From Bdellovibrionales bacterium (GTDB lineage: Bacteria > Bdellovibrionota > UBA1018), in contig JAEUWC010000014.1 of NCBI GenBank assembly GCA_016786465.1, positions 62,001 through 126,000 on the forward strand: a stretch of DNA of 64,000 nucleotides. Direction: 5' to 3'. This document shows, in pieces, positions 7,891 to 16,491 of the stretch (positions are counted from its first letter, which is position 1; each line of letters opens with the position of its first letter). The notes beneath the pieces are model-generated. The model worked only from the letters and a program-made list of their open reading frames with translations. It was not told the DNA's origin and did not search any database. A program made the position numbers and the translations under genes.

Positions 7891-8876
7891 GGGCTAGTCG
7901 TTTCCTTTGTTTCTGGAGCGGTCGTTGCCGGTGCCGCAGTCGGTGCTGCGGTCGCCGCCGCCGCTGCGCCGTCGGCCGCAGGGGTCGTCGTTGTGGCAGG
8001 GGCGCTAGTCGCCGTCGGCGAAGGTGCACTGCTTTTACGCTTTTGTTGCGGACGCTTGCCTTGGGCGTTTGAAACTGTAGGAGTCAAGCGGAACTGCTGA
8101 AGCAGTTTTTGGTTACGGTCATAAATCAGGACTTCGACCGTGGTGATATCTGTCACATCGCCTAAGCGATCAAACTCAGCGACCGCTTCTCGAAACTTTC
8201 CAACTGAAAAGTATTCGCCTTCGCCCGCGCGAAGCTGAACGCTTTGTCCAGATACCTGGATCGCATTTTCTGGGAATGCCGCAATTTTCTTGGGTCCGCG
8301 AGCAAGGATCAAGAAGCGCCCCTTTTGCGATTGCCCATCGGTCTTGGTGTAAATGAAGTGAAATACGGTTTCTAGCTTCGTGCCTTTCCACTGTGCGCGC
8401 GCCGATTCGATTCGGAAAGGCATGGAAATTTTCGGATCCGGAGAAATCACTAAATCGCCGCCAAAAAGCGCGTCCGACTTCACGGATTCGGCAGGCGTGG
8501 GAACTGCCGTCGCAGTGGGTGCTTCGGTTGCAGCCGCTGCCGAGGTCGCCTGGGCGGTAGCCTGGGCCGCAGGCGCTTCCGTCACAGTTTTGACGACTTG
8601 ACCCCCTGAAGTCTGAAGCAGGTTGATCTTGTTCTGAAGGTCTTGAATTTCGGATTCCAGTTCCATCAACCGAAGTGGATCGGATTTGCGGGCAATCCAG
8701 TAATTTCGAACGGCTACCCCTAAAGACACCACCGTCGTCGCGATCAAAACGCCTAAAATCAAGCCTAGGCGTCCAACCCATGCCAATGGGATCTGAAAAG
8801 TTCGGGCCGCCAGGTGGTCTTTCATCACGACCACGGTGACCTGGTTGGAAAGCGATGGGGACGATTCGGTTGTCAT
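7887..8876 (-). CDS. Single-pass membrane protein with coiled coil, bactofilin partner
   Basis: 329 residues. After a short cytoplasmic N-terminus comes one membrane segment (about 37-57) and a coiled-coil stretch (about 66-90). An Ala/Thr/Glu-rich linker leads to a globular domain (about 140-280) of unrecognised type with alternating beta strands. The last 45 residues are a low-complexity Ala/Thr/Pro tail. The topology matches the membrane partners found beside bactofilins, but no LytM/M23 peptidase motif is present. The bactofilin gene follows with a 4-base overlap, so an inner-membrane scaffold function is plausible (inference). Confidence 0.7.
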   Translation of the reverse strand: MTTESSPSLSNQVTVVVMKDHLAARTFQIPLAWVGRLGLILGVLIATTVVSLGVAVRNYWIARKSDPLRLMELESEIQDLQNKINLLQTSGGQVVKTVTEAPAAQATAQATSAAAATEAPTATAVPTPAESVKSDALFGGDLVISPDPKISMPFRIESARAQWKGTKLETVFHFIYTKTDGQSQKGRFLILARGPKKIAAFPENAIQVSGQSVQLRAGEGEYFSVGKFREAVAEFDRLGDVTDITTVEVLIYDRNQKLLQQFRLTPTVSNAQGKRPQQKRKSSAPSPTATSAPATTTTPAADGAAAAATAAPTAAPATTAPETKETTSP

Positions 8877-8927
8877 TGGATTAGTTTTCCACGCTTCAAA
8901 AAGAGGTTCAATTTGAAAGGGTTAATT

Positions 8928-8935
8928 GCCGATAA
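8928..8935 (+). promoter_or_regulatory. Possible FliA (sigma-28) -10 element
   Basis: GCCGATAA, the consensus -10 of flagellar sigma-28 promoters, lies 66 bases before the ATG at 9002. At the expected distance (15 bases) upstream the sequence is CAAT instead of TAAA, so the -35 is weak. An 8-mer like this is expected about twice by chance in a window this size. Confidence 0.35.
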
Positions 8936-8952
8936 ACCCTATGGATAGACCC

Positions 8953-8979
8953 GGTTTTTGCTGCGGTACGGCAAAAACC
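8953..8979. other. Intergenic hairpin GGTTTTTGC/GCAAAAACC
   Basis: A perfect 9-bp stem with a 9-base loop sits between divergent genes, in the predicted 5' untranslated region of the 9002 gene and 23 bases before its start codon. It may be a protein-binding site or a leader hairpin. There is no flanking T-run in either direction that would make it a terminator. Confidence 0.5.
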
Positions 8980-9001
8980 AAGACTAAAGAGGAAATGGAA
9001 A

Positions 9002-10588
9002 ATGGCGGGTTCGCCTCCAAATAAGAAGCCAGAGCAAGGAGCCGTTTCGGAATCGGATTGGGGCGTCACGCTTGAATCCACGACGCGAGTCTTTGAAAGA
9101 ACGCACGTCAATCTGACGGTGAATCTGGAAAACCCAGATGGGTCGACTTCGTTTGGCCAGAACGAAAGAATGGATCAAGGTCTTTCCATCAAGCCAGGTG
9201 CTGCCGGAGCACCCGCAGCTGCAGCACCGCCAGCGCCGCCCCCAAGCGCGCCCGCAGAATTACCCACAGGCGACACCGGCGCGATCGCCCCGCTTCCCTT
9301 TGCTACGGGTCCAGAAGTTTCCGCTGCTCCGGAAATTCCGGCGGCCCCCGCGGCGATCTCGCCGATGGTTGAAACCGCGTCCGCTGCAGCAGCCCCAGGC
9401 GCTTCAGGCGGGACACTTGAACTTTCTTTAGACGGCGGTGGCGATTTCCAACTGGAAACACGAGTAACACCCGATCGCGCAGCCGAAGCGCCCCCAATGC
9501 CGCCTGCTGCCGAAAACAGTTTGCAGATTGATACTGGCCCCGTCGCCGTTGAATCCGAAAGCTTGGTTTCAAGTTTGGTTCAGCAAGCCGGGGCGATTCC
9601 GGAAGCGGGCACCGATTCGGCTTTGCCATTTAGTCTAAGCCCCGACGCAGCTGTCCAAGACACAGCTGCCGCGCCCAGCGCAGATTTCGAAATGGCGCCC
9701 GTAGCTTCGGAACCCTCTTCGCCGGCAGCCGCGCCGGAAGCGTCTGCTTTTGAAATGGCTTCGTTGGCTGAAACGCCCGCGCCCGCACCGGCCGCGATTT
9801 CGCCCGCTTCGGGTGGGATCGATCGCGAAGTCGATCAGATGATGCCGTACCTGAATCGCCAAGGTTTGGGTAAAGGCGCCGCCGCTGCTTTGGCGTTTGC
9901 GCAACCCTTGGGGGATGCGGTCATTCCAGGCGGCGCTGCCAAATCCCCTGACGAAGAAACACTGAAAAGTTATCTTCTTCTTCGTGAACAAGACGTCGCT
10001 GCGCTTTCTGCGCAGCTTCGTGCGGCGATGGATCAGATTCGAAACCTAGAAGACAAACTTCGCCTAGAATCGGCCAAAGTCGTCGAACTTTCCCACGTCG
10101 TCGAAGAACAAGAAGCGCGGATTCAGAACTTCGAACAGGAAAAATCCAAGATTGAAGATTCGTTTCAAGCAGACCTTAAGGAACTTCAGTTCCAGGCCAA
10201 GTCAAAAACGGACAAAGCCAAGCTTCTGGAAAAGCAGGTCACTGCGGCCACCGAAGAAGTCGAACACATCAAAGAACGTGTTCGTCAGGACATCCGCAAG
10301 ATCCGCGTGCGTGAAAAGGAATTGGAAAACCGATTGGAAATCATGAAAAAAGATTCCGAATCGCTGCTTTCTACGCGCGAAGGCAAGATTATTGAACTGA
10401 AGCGCAAAGTCGACTTACTGGAATTCAACATGGATCTGCTTCAAGATCAGCTGAACCGCGAACGCGAAAAATCTAATGAACTTCGAGGTCGCTTGGGTAA
10501 AGCGGCTCAGGTCGTCCGGGTTGCCGGGGGTCTTTTGGACTCGAATGATCCGGCTGCTGCAGAAGACGCCGGAAAGAAAGCGTCTTGA
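9002..10588 (+). CDS. Ala/Pro-rich coiled-coil protein in signalling operon
   Basis: 528 residues, no signal peptide or membrane segment, so probably cytoplasmic. Residues about 1-55 form a short conserved-looking head (GVTLESTTRVFERTHVNL). Residues 56-315 are low-complexity Ala/Pro/Glu linker. Residues about 320-505 are a long heptad-like coiled coil rich in Glu, Lys, Arg and Leu. An ATG follows an AAAGAGGAAA region that can serve as ribosome-binding site. Its stop overlaps the TTG start of the REC-GGDEF gene. The layout recalls the coiled-coil parts of polarity regulators such as FrzS/AglZ, but no domain is recognised; the scaffold role is inference. Confidence 0.7.
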   Translation: MAGSPPNKKPEQGAVSESDWGVTLESTTRVFERTHVNLTVNLENPDGSTSFGQNERMDQGLSIKPGAAGAPAAAAPPAPPPSAPAELPTGDTGAIAPLPFATGPEVSAAPEIPAAPAAISPMVETASAAAAPGASGGTLELSLDGGGDFQLETRVTPDRAAEAPPMPPAAENSLQIDTGPVAVESESLVSSLVQQAGAIPEAGTDSALPFSLSPDAAVQDTAAAPSADFEMAPVASEPSSPAAAPEASAFEMASLAETPAPAPAAISPASGGIDREVDQMMPYLNRQGLGKGAAAALAFAQPLGDAVIPGGAAKSPDEETLKSYLLLREQDVAALSAQLRAAMDQIRNLEDKLRLESAKVVELSHVVEEQEARIQNFEQEKSKIEDSFQADLKELQFQAKSKTDKAKLLEKQVTAATEEVEHIKERVRQDIRKIRVREKELENRLEIMKKDSESLLSTREGKIIELKRKVDLLEFNMDLLQDQLNREREKSNELRGRLGKAAQVVRVAGGLLDSNDPAAAEDAGKKAS

Positions 10589-12021
10589 GTTCTAAGCAGA
10601 CCCGCGTTCTTTTAGTTGAAGACGAAGTCAGCGAAGCCAGTCTTTACGCGGACACGATTCGTGAAGCGGGCGAATGCGACATTGATATCCTGGGCAGGAT
10701 CGAAGGCGGCATCGACCAACTGGTCCGCTTCAATTATCAATTGGTGGTAATCGACGGTTCAAAGTCGATTCCTGCTATCCAGCTTTTGGAAAACATCAAG
10801 CGCATCGGTCCGATGATTCCGGTGATTCTGATTTCCGATCGGGCTTCGGTCGAGGAAGCCGTGCAAGCAATGCGTCTAGGGGCAGATGACTATTTTCAGA
10901 AGCCGCTGAATCTGGATGTGTTTCGACTATCGGTCCGTCGCGCGTTGGATCGCGCACTGACCCTGGGTGGCGATGACGGCCAGAATAGTACGATTCACTT
11001 ACTTCACAGCTGCCAGGTCATATCGTCTGCACAGGATCCCGCAAAAATCTATTCGGTCTTGCACAGTTACTTCAATCGCGAACTGAAAAGTCCGCATTCA
11101 GCCGTTTACCGTTTGGAAAATGGCCAGGTGGTTCGCGAAGCCACAGATAGCGAAAACATCAGCGACCGAGCGATGGTCGAAGTTCTGGATATTGCACTTG
11201 CGGCTTCAAGTCCGACCGAAGCTTTTCGCGGATCCGATCGGGTCACCCATTTTGCGGAAAAAAGCCAGTTGACCCCGGGCCTTTTCATCTTCCAGTTTCA
11301 CTGTGTGGGGGATGATCCGTTGTTCTTTGTGACTTTAAGCCCGGAAGTGCCACGTGCCATCGAAGCCTTTGAAAGCCGCGTGAAGATGCTGAAGACCCAG
11401 ATTGAAGTGACCGGCAGGTCCATCAGTCAGTTTCGCGGTGTTCAAAGTTTGGCTTATGTCGATGACGCAACGGGTTTGTATAATATGCGCTACTTTCAGT
11501 CGGCGCTGGATCGTGTGGTGTCGCAGGCCGATCAGTCGCAAAAGCCTTTTGCGATTCTTTTCATTGATGCAGATCACTTTAAGAACGTGAACGATTCGCA
11601 CGGACATTTGGTGGGGACGCGCCTTTTGCATGACCTAGGTTTGATGATCAAGAATCACGTGCGTGATACCGACACCGTTTTTCGTTACGGTGGAGACGAG
11701 TTCGTCGCTATTCTTTCGCCCTGCGACTTGAAAACCGCCGAACCCGTGGCCGAACGGATCCGAAAAAGTGTCGAAAAGACGACCTTCATCGAAGGCATTC
11801 GCTTTACGGTTTCAATCGGGATTGCGATCTATCCGGATCATGCTCAGACCCAGAAGTCGATCGTCGAAGCCGCTGATCGCGCGATGTATGGCGCGAAAAG
11901 AAAAAAACGAAACTGCGTATTCGTCGCAGGTCCCGATTGGTTGAAACAAGACGAACCGACTAGTCTTGGATTGAAAGTGGTTCAAAAGGTCTTTTCGAAA
12001 AAAAGGAAAAAGAAAAGTTGA
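10585..12021 (+). CDS. Response regulator with GGDEF (diguanylate cyclase) domain
   Basis: 478 residues. The N-terminal receiver domain (about 5-125) has the acidic pair Glu12/Asp13, phospho-acceptor Asp57, Ser84 and Lys106. A middle region (about 135-285) looks like a degenerate GAF-type sensor. The C-terminal domain has RYGGDEF and an RDTD inhibitory I-site five residues before it, so c-di-GMP synthesis with product feedback is expected. The start is a TTG inside the TTGA overlap with the upstream gene, and the next gene starts the same way. No histidine kinase lies nearby, so the phosphate donor is unknown. Confidence 0.9.
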   Translation: MSSKQTRVLLVEDEVSEASLYADTIREAGECDIDILGRIEGGIDQLVRFNYQLVVIDGSKSIPAIQLLENIKRIGPMIPVILISDRASVEEAVQAMRLGADDYFQKPLNLDVFRLSVRRALDRALTLGGDDGQNSTIHLLHSCQVISSAQDPAKIYSVLHSYFNRELKSPHSAVYRLENGQVVREATDSENISDRAMVEVLDIALAASSPTEAFRGSDRVTHFAEKSQLTPGLFIFQFHCVGDDPLFFVTLSPEVPRAIEAFESRVKMLKTQIEVTGRSISQFRGVQSLAYVDDATGLYNMRYFQSALDRVVSQADQSQKPFAILFIDADHFKNVNDSHGHLVGTRLLHDLGLMIKNHVRDTDTVFRYGGDEFVAILSPCDLKTAEPVAERIRKSVEKTTFIEGIRFTVSIGIAIYPDHAQTQKSIVEAADRAMYGAKRKKRNCVFVAGPDWLKQDEPTSLGLKVVQKVFSKKRKKKS

Positions 12022-13139
12022 GCCAAGTCCATCGGGCCAAGTACAAGATCGTCGTCAGCGATTTTCACGTGGGGAAGGGGCGCTACCTTTCGGATGGCAC
12101 CCAGAACATCTTTGAAGACTTCATTTACGATCGCGAGTTCGCCGAGTTTCTGGAGTACCACCAGTCAGGCCAGTACGCAGACGCTGACGTCGAGCTGATC
12201 TTAAATGGCGACATCGTCAACCTGCTGAATATTGATTATTACGGAGTTCACACCCATTTTGTCACCGAAAGAAGCCAGGTCTGGGCACTGAAGAAGGTGA
12301 TTAAGGGGCACCCGGAATTTTTTGAAGCTTTGCGAAAGTTCGTGCGGATTCCCGGGCACACGGTAGCCTACGTCATTGGGAACCACGACGCTGGGATGAT
12401 GTTTCCTGCCTGCCAAAAACTTTTTTCAAAGGAAGTCGGCGCAGAAGTAAAATTCTTTGCCGCGGAATACGAATTTGACGGGGTCTATGTTGAACACGGT
12501 CAGCAACACGAAAGAATGGCGCGCCTAGATTTAAAAAAGCCATTTTTGACCCGTGGTCTTCCTGAACCCATTTTGAATCTGCCCTGGGGATCGCTATTTG
12601 TTTCGGTCTATTTACCCACCGTGAAGCAAGATCGCCCGGCCGTGGACAAGGTCAGGCCCTTTAGTAATTTTCTGACCTGGTCTTTGTTTCACGATTTTCG
12701 TTGGGGGATCGGCGCTGCGCTTGCGACGATCTACTTTTTTTTAGAAACCTTTTTGGTGAAATCCCGATACCAGGTTTTCGGCGCCGCTTCGGCGACCTTA
12801 GACCTGATTCGTGAAATCAGCATTTACCCAGATTATGACCAGGTGGCCTTTAAGATCTTGGACCGGCGGCCGGATGTCCACTGCGTGATCTTTGGGCATA
12901 CCCATGTTTTGAAGTACCGTCGTTGGAAGGAAGGTAAAGAATACTTTAACGAAGGGACTTGGAACGAAGTGACCAGCCTGACTTTGGGTGATTACGGCAC
13001 TAAAACCCGACTGACTTACGCCTTCATCGAATATCCCCGTGATCAGGAACCCGGATCTGCCCGTGCACACGGTCGTCCCGTGGTGCGACTTAAGGAATGG
13101 AAAGGCGCCTGGCGCCCTGAAAACGAACTGGTGATCTAG
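12018..13139 (+). CDS. Calcineurin-like metallophosphoesterase
   Basis: A 373-residue phosphoesterase. The dinuclear metal motifs appear in order: SDFHVGKG near the N-terminus, NGDIVN, GNHDAG, a single His (VEHGQQHERM) and a final GHTH. It has no signal peptide; a hydrophobic segment in the middle (ATIYFFLETFLV) may touch the membrane. Family relatives include LpxH-type and DNA/nucleotide phosphoesterases, but the substrate cannot be assigned. It begins with TTG in a TTGA overlap with the REC-GGDEF gene, which suggests a role in the same pathway. A repeat-like sequence (AAAGGCGCCTGGCGCC) encodes part of its C-terminus. Confidence 0.85.
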   Translation: MSQVHRAKYKIVVSDFHVGKGRYLSDGTQNIFEDFIYDREFAEFLEYHQSGQYADADVELILNGDIVNLLNIDYYGVHTHFVTERSQVWALKKVIKGHPEFFEALRKFVRIPGHTVAYVIGNHDAGMMFPACQKLFSKEVGAEVKFFAAEYEFDGVYVEHGQQHERMARLDLKKPFLTRGLPEPILNLPWGSLFVSVYLPTVKQDRPAVDKVRPFSNFLTWSLFHDFRWGIGAALATIYFFLETFLVKSRYQVFGAASATLDLIREISIYPDYDQVAFKILDRRPDVHCVIFGHTHVLKYRRWKEGKEYFNEGTWNEVTSLTLGDYGTKTRLTYAFIEYPRDQEPGSARAHGRPVVRLKEWKGAWRPENELVI

Positions 13140-13144
13140 CCCAG

Positions 13145-14380
13145 CTAGAATCCCATCCGATCAAGAACAGTGTTGATGCGATAGGCGACGTTGAATCTTT
13201 CGTTGGGTGCGGAAAGGCTTGATAGTGCTGAATGCAATGCGTCCGTCAAATGAACCCGGATGTTGGCTTTCGACACGCCACCAAGCTGATAGGATTCCAT
13301 TTTTTGAATGGAAAGCAAAAGGGCCTTTTGCATCGTTTCGTCTGAAAATTCATCGGCAAGGTGACACAGAACTTCCAGCGTCAGGTTTTCCCACGAATAA
13401 CTGTGCTGTTCGTGCATCTGGCTGTAGCGGCTCCACTTTTTACCGGACATCACTTGACGGGCTTTTCCGTGGTCTCCAAGTTTTGCGATGATCTTGTCAT
13501 AGCCCATGATCTGCATGGCGAAGAAGTTTGCGATGCCTTCTAATACTGGGGTTGAATTTCCGATTGGCAGGGTCTTGGCCAGGGCGATGTGTGTGTATTC
13601 GTGATAAGCCACTTCAGGAATGGTTGCCGTATCAAGAAAGACTTTTCGTTTGATCATGCGGCCAAAGACGCCCAAGACTTTGGGGACCGCTTCAGTGATC
13701 GCAAAGTTCACTGCAATCTGCTTCAAGTGGTACTTTGGATTGATCAAAGTATCGAAGCGAACGCTCATTTGTGCGTATTGGGTCAGCGCATTGTTCAAAA
13801 GTCCGAATCGCACCTGTGCGTACATGGCTTTATTTTTCGACGCTTCGTCAAAAGCAGCCAACGCCGTTTTTTCGGAAACTTCCTTTTGAGGTCGGAACCA
13901 AATTTCGTAGTTCCACGATGGGTAATTATCCAACTTTTCGTCATCCGACTTTGGGATTGAAGTCGCGTTGTTGTAGCTAGGGGCTAGGCTGTCGTTCATG
14001 AACCTAGCCAGGTCGGTAAATTGGTTGGTGATGTCCAACCGAACCGTTAAGTGGCCGATGTGTTCAAGGCCAGATTCACCCACAAGGTTGACCCAGAATT
14101 TACGCGCTGTAGTTAGGTTGTGATAGACCGACGCGGCTCGGATTCCCATTTCGCTTCCATCCAGCGCAATCGGAGTCTCGGATTTCTGATCGACGACCTT
14201 GAAATGCTTTCCTTCGGCAAATCCTGGATCAACAAGATCCTCCAGGGCGTGTTCCTGAAGCTCGATTTGGTGGGTCTCGTCGTTGCGTACGTAAACCTGA
14301 TGGGTTTTCGTGAACGCGTAAACCGAGGAAGACTGGGTCAGACTAAAAAACAATATTGCCAGCGCGCTGCTTTTTAGCAT
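13145..14380 (-). CDS. Secreted HEXXH metallopeptidase-like protein
   Basis: 411 residues with a signal peptide (about 1-22, ending VYA). His260-Glu-x-x-His264 (YHEYTHIAL) plus Glu281 in VLEGIANFFA gives the HExxH...E set of a gluzincin-type zinc peptidase. No named family is recognised. A strong AGGAGG ribosome-binding site lies 6 bases before the ATG, inside the 3' end of the upstream gene, which it overlaps by 38 bases. It is the last gene of a minus-strand cluster with an EF-hand-like protein and two paralogous coiled-coil envelope proteins. Substrate and export route beyond Sec are unknown. Confidence 0.7.
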   Translation of the reverse strand: MLKSSALAILFFSLTQSSSVYAFTKTHQVYVRNDETHQIELQEHALEDLVDPGFAEGKHFKVVDQKSETPIALDGSEMGIRAASVYHNLTTARKFWVNLVGESGLEHIGHLTVRLDITNQFTDLARFMNDSLAPSYNNATSIPKSDDEKLDNYPSWNYEIWFRPQKEVSEKTALAAFDEASKNKAMYAQVRFGLLNNALTQYAQMSVRFDTLINPKYHLKQIAVNFAITEAVPKVLGVFGRMIKRKVFLDTATIPEVAYHEYTHIALAKTLPIGNSTPVLEGIANFFAMQIMGYDKIIAKLGDHGKARQVMSGKKWSRYSQMHEQHSYSWENLTLEVLCHLADEFSDETMQKALLLSIQKMESYQLGGVSKANIRVHLTDALHSALSSLSAPNERFNVAYRINTVLDRMGF

Positions 14381-15428
14381 TCTTGACCTCCTCTAGGGTG
14401 TTTAGAAAGATGATTCCCGTGGTTGCATAGACCGCGGTCGCAGGATTGATCATTAAGGCGGCCGTTCCTACGCTTTTGACCAGATGAAGAAGATTGCGGA
14501 AGAAGCGAGGACGGGGATCGTTCATATCCGTGATTTCAGCAATTCTTTGCAGAAGGTCCATGTCGATGACACCGGTTTCAAGGCCGGCAGTCATCAAATC
14601 CGTTTTGCTGAAACCCGTTTTTGCAAGGACCTTGTCGCCGATGTTCCATTCCTGAACCAAGCGATTCAGTTCGTCTTCGCCAAATCGAAACCTTTCCTCA
14701 AAACCCAGTTCCCTTTTATAGTCGGCTTTTCCATCGCCGTCGTAATCGATATCGATAGATCCGCGTTCAGAACTTTGGATCTTTAGGATAATTTCAATCA
14801 ACTGGGACATTCGTCCGATTTGTGCAAAAGTGTATCGTTTATAAAGAAATTCTCTGGGGGTCAGGTTTTCTTCATTGCCCAGATCGCGGCGAAAACGGGC
14901 TCTTCTTTGGTACGGATTCTTCGCGCGCGTTTCGTTCGTTTTGCGGGTAACTTGGACCAAAGAAAGCGAATTCCAGTACTGCTGAATGAATGGGTCCTGT
15001 GGTTTTGATACCAGATAAAGCCTTGGATTCAGCAAGGCGGTCGCCACGGGGTCATCAAAGTATTCTTTAGCCCGAAGGGTCGCGACAATCGGTTCGATGG
15101 CTCTGGATGCGCAATCTTCTAGTGAAACTTCTCGGTTCGGTTGTTCCGCGCAAGCCTTCATTTCGGGTTGGGCAGCCAGGCGAATCGGTTCGACAATTTC
15201 GGAAACTTGAAAGCGGTATTCAGAAAGGGAATTGTAGATTTCCGGAAAGGCTTTTTCGAAGTGATCGAAAAGTTCAGGGTATCGATTCTGGGTTCGTTCC
15301 TGTGCCGCGGATGAAATCGAATGCTTGCTGGGGATTTCAAGATCCGGACGAAAAAGCATTTCCGTGGATCCGCTGGCGTCGGAAATCAGGGCGATTAGAA
15401 TCGTCGAAATGAATCCAAGCTTGAGCAT
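14343..15428 (-). CDS. Exported protein with EF-hand-like Ca-binding loop
   Basis: I place the start at the ATG at 15428 because it opens directly into a signal peptide (MLKLGFISTILIALISDASG). An in-frame TTG at 15467 would add 13 residues and has no better ribosome-binding site. The 361-residue product is mostly helical and charged. Near the middle it carries DIDYDGDGKADYKREL, matching the DxDxDGxxD calcium loop of EF-hand, dockerin and thrombospondin-3 repeats. A hydrophobic helix near the C-terminus (VGTAALMINPATAVYATTGIIF) could be a membrane anchor. Family not recognised. It lies between the paralogue genes and the HEXXH gene. Confidence 0.65.
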   Translation of the reverse strand: MLKLGFISTILIALISDASGSTEMLFRPDLEIPSKHSISSAAQERTQNRYPELFDHFEKAFPEIYNSLSEYRFQVSEIVEPIRLAAQPEMKACAEQPNREVSLEDCASRAIEPIVATLRAKEYFDDPVATALLNPRLYLVSKPQDPFIQQYWNSLSLVQVTRKTNETRAKNPYQRRARFRRDLGNEENLTPREFLYKRYTFAQIGRMSQLIEIILKIQSSERGSIDIDYDGDGKADYKRELGFEERFRFGEDELNRLVQEWNIGDKVLAKTGFSKTDLMTAGLETGVIDMDLLQRIAEITDMNDPRPRFFRNLLHLVKSVGTAALMINPATAVYATTGIIFLNTLEEVKNAKKQRAGNIVF

Positions 15429-15537
15429 CCCTTGGGATAAAGCAATTCTTGTACCCACCGAATTCAAATCAGGTACGCTTGGATGACGTTTTCAGCGGCC
15501 CTTGTGTCCAAGGACTAGACGACTGTCGGATGGCGCT

Positions 15538-16434
15538 TTAGTTTTTGCAGTCTTTTGAACCGAAAACGATCAAGGGGGCACCGGCAAGGATTCCGGTTAG
15601 GCCTGCGCCTAAGTACAGGCCCTGATGGCGACCCAGGGATCTTAGTTCTGCAGATTCGGACTGGGCGATCTTGCTCATCGCCAAATCATATTCGATCTGG
15701 GAAAGGCTAAGGTCCACAGAAAGGGATCCGATCTTTTCTTTGTAGCTTTGAATCGATGACTGCAATTCCTGCAACTGGCTTTGAAAGGATGCAACTTGGG
15801 CCGAATTATAAACACCGCTGTCGATCTTTCTTTGCAGTTCAGTCGCTTGAATCTGTGCTGTACCCAATAGCGCGTTGTAATTGCTTTTTTGAACATCCAA
15901 GGCGCCTTGGTGGTTCAAGAATGCTTGCGTCGTTTGTCCCACTTTGTCTGCGTAATCTTCTTGAACGTGATTCTTGCGGATCTGGTTTCTAAGGCTAATC
16001 AGGGTCAGCACGGCTCCGGCCAAGGCCAATGGAATTCCGACACCCAGTCCAACTGCGCACGAAATCTTAAAGTCAGATCCGCGCCGACTGCCTGATGACG
16101 AAATCTGCGAAAGTACAAAAGAATGGTACGGGGACCCATTTTCCTGGGCCTTCGAACCCAGTTCTATTGCACGCGTGAATAGATGCCTTTCGTCTTCTGA
16201 TGCGTACTGCGAAACAAATGAAATCAGATCGGCTGAAGTCACTTGGGCGTCAGACATCAGGCGCCCCATCAGTTGATAGGCTTCTTCATTGGTCTTGCCA
16301 TCAACCAAAATGGACGCCTTGGCTTGGTTCACGATCTTTTTCACCAAAAGCGCGCCACTGGGTGGCGTCTGCGCATGGGTGATCTGCGATGCGAGAAGAA
16401 CCAATGTGATCCAGAAGCTTTGAGTTTTTGCCAT
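15538..16434 (-). CDS. Envelope coiled-coil paralogue 1 (SCxxGLG family)
   Basis: 298 residues from the ATG at 16434. An upstream in-frame TTG at 16449 lies inside the terminator of the preceding gene and is rejected. Order: signal peptide ending THAQ; helical domain with ILVDGK; motif GSDFKISCAVGLGVGIP leading into a membrane segment; about 110 residues of coiled coil with KIDSGVY at a likely hairpin turn; a second hydrophobic segment (LTGILAGAPLIVFG); and a C-terminal SKDCKN. The same order and motifs occur in the genes at 16492 and 17586. No known family is recognised. Confidence 0.8.
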   Translation of the reverse strand: MAKTQSFWITLVLLASQITHAQTPPSGALLVKKIVNQAKASILVDGKTNEEAYQLMGRLMSDAQVTSADLISFVSQYASEDERHLFTRAIELGSKAQENGSPYHSFVLSQISSSGSRRGSDFKISCAVGLGVGIPLALAGAVLTLISLRNQIRKNHVQEDYADKVGQTTQAFLNHQGALDVQKSNYNALLGTAQIQATELQRKIDSGVYNSAQVASFQSQLQELQSSIQSYKEKIGSLSVDLSLSQIEYDLAMSKIAQSESAELRSLGRHQGLYLGAGLTGILAGAPLIVFGSKDCKN

Positions 16435-16447
16435 TGAAATCCAGGTC

Positions 16448-16478
16448 AAAAAAAAGGCCCCGCCAAAGGCGGGGCCTT
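16448..16478 (-). terminator. Rho-independent terminator after paralogue 2
   Basis: AAGGCCCCGCC (16454-16464), loop AAA, GGCGGGGCCTT (16468-16478). Read on the minus strand it is an 11-bp GC-rich stem followed by eight U residues, a strong terminator just after the gene ending at 16492. It separates that gene from the paralogue at 15538-16434, which must therefore have its own promoter or depend on read-through. Confidence 0.9.
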
Positions 16479-16491
16479 AGGTTTCATTTGA

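Noticed and set aside
7900-8050. Simple-sequence tandem repeat
   Set aside because: It is GCC/GTC-rich coding sequence for an Ala/Thr tail with no constant repeat unit.
14343-14380. 38-base overlap of two same-strand genes, possible frameshift
   Set aside because: The downstream gene has its own strong AGGAGG site and signal peptide and the upstream gene is complete, so this is normal overlap and not a broken gene.
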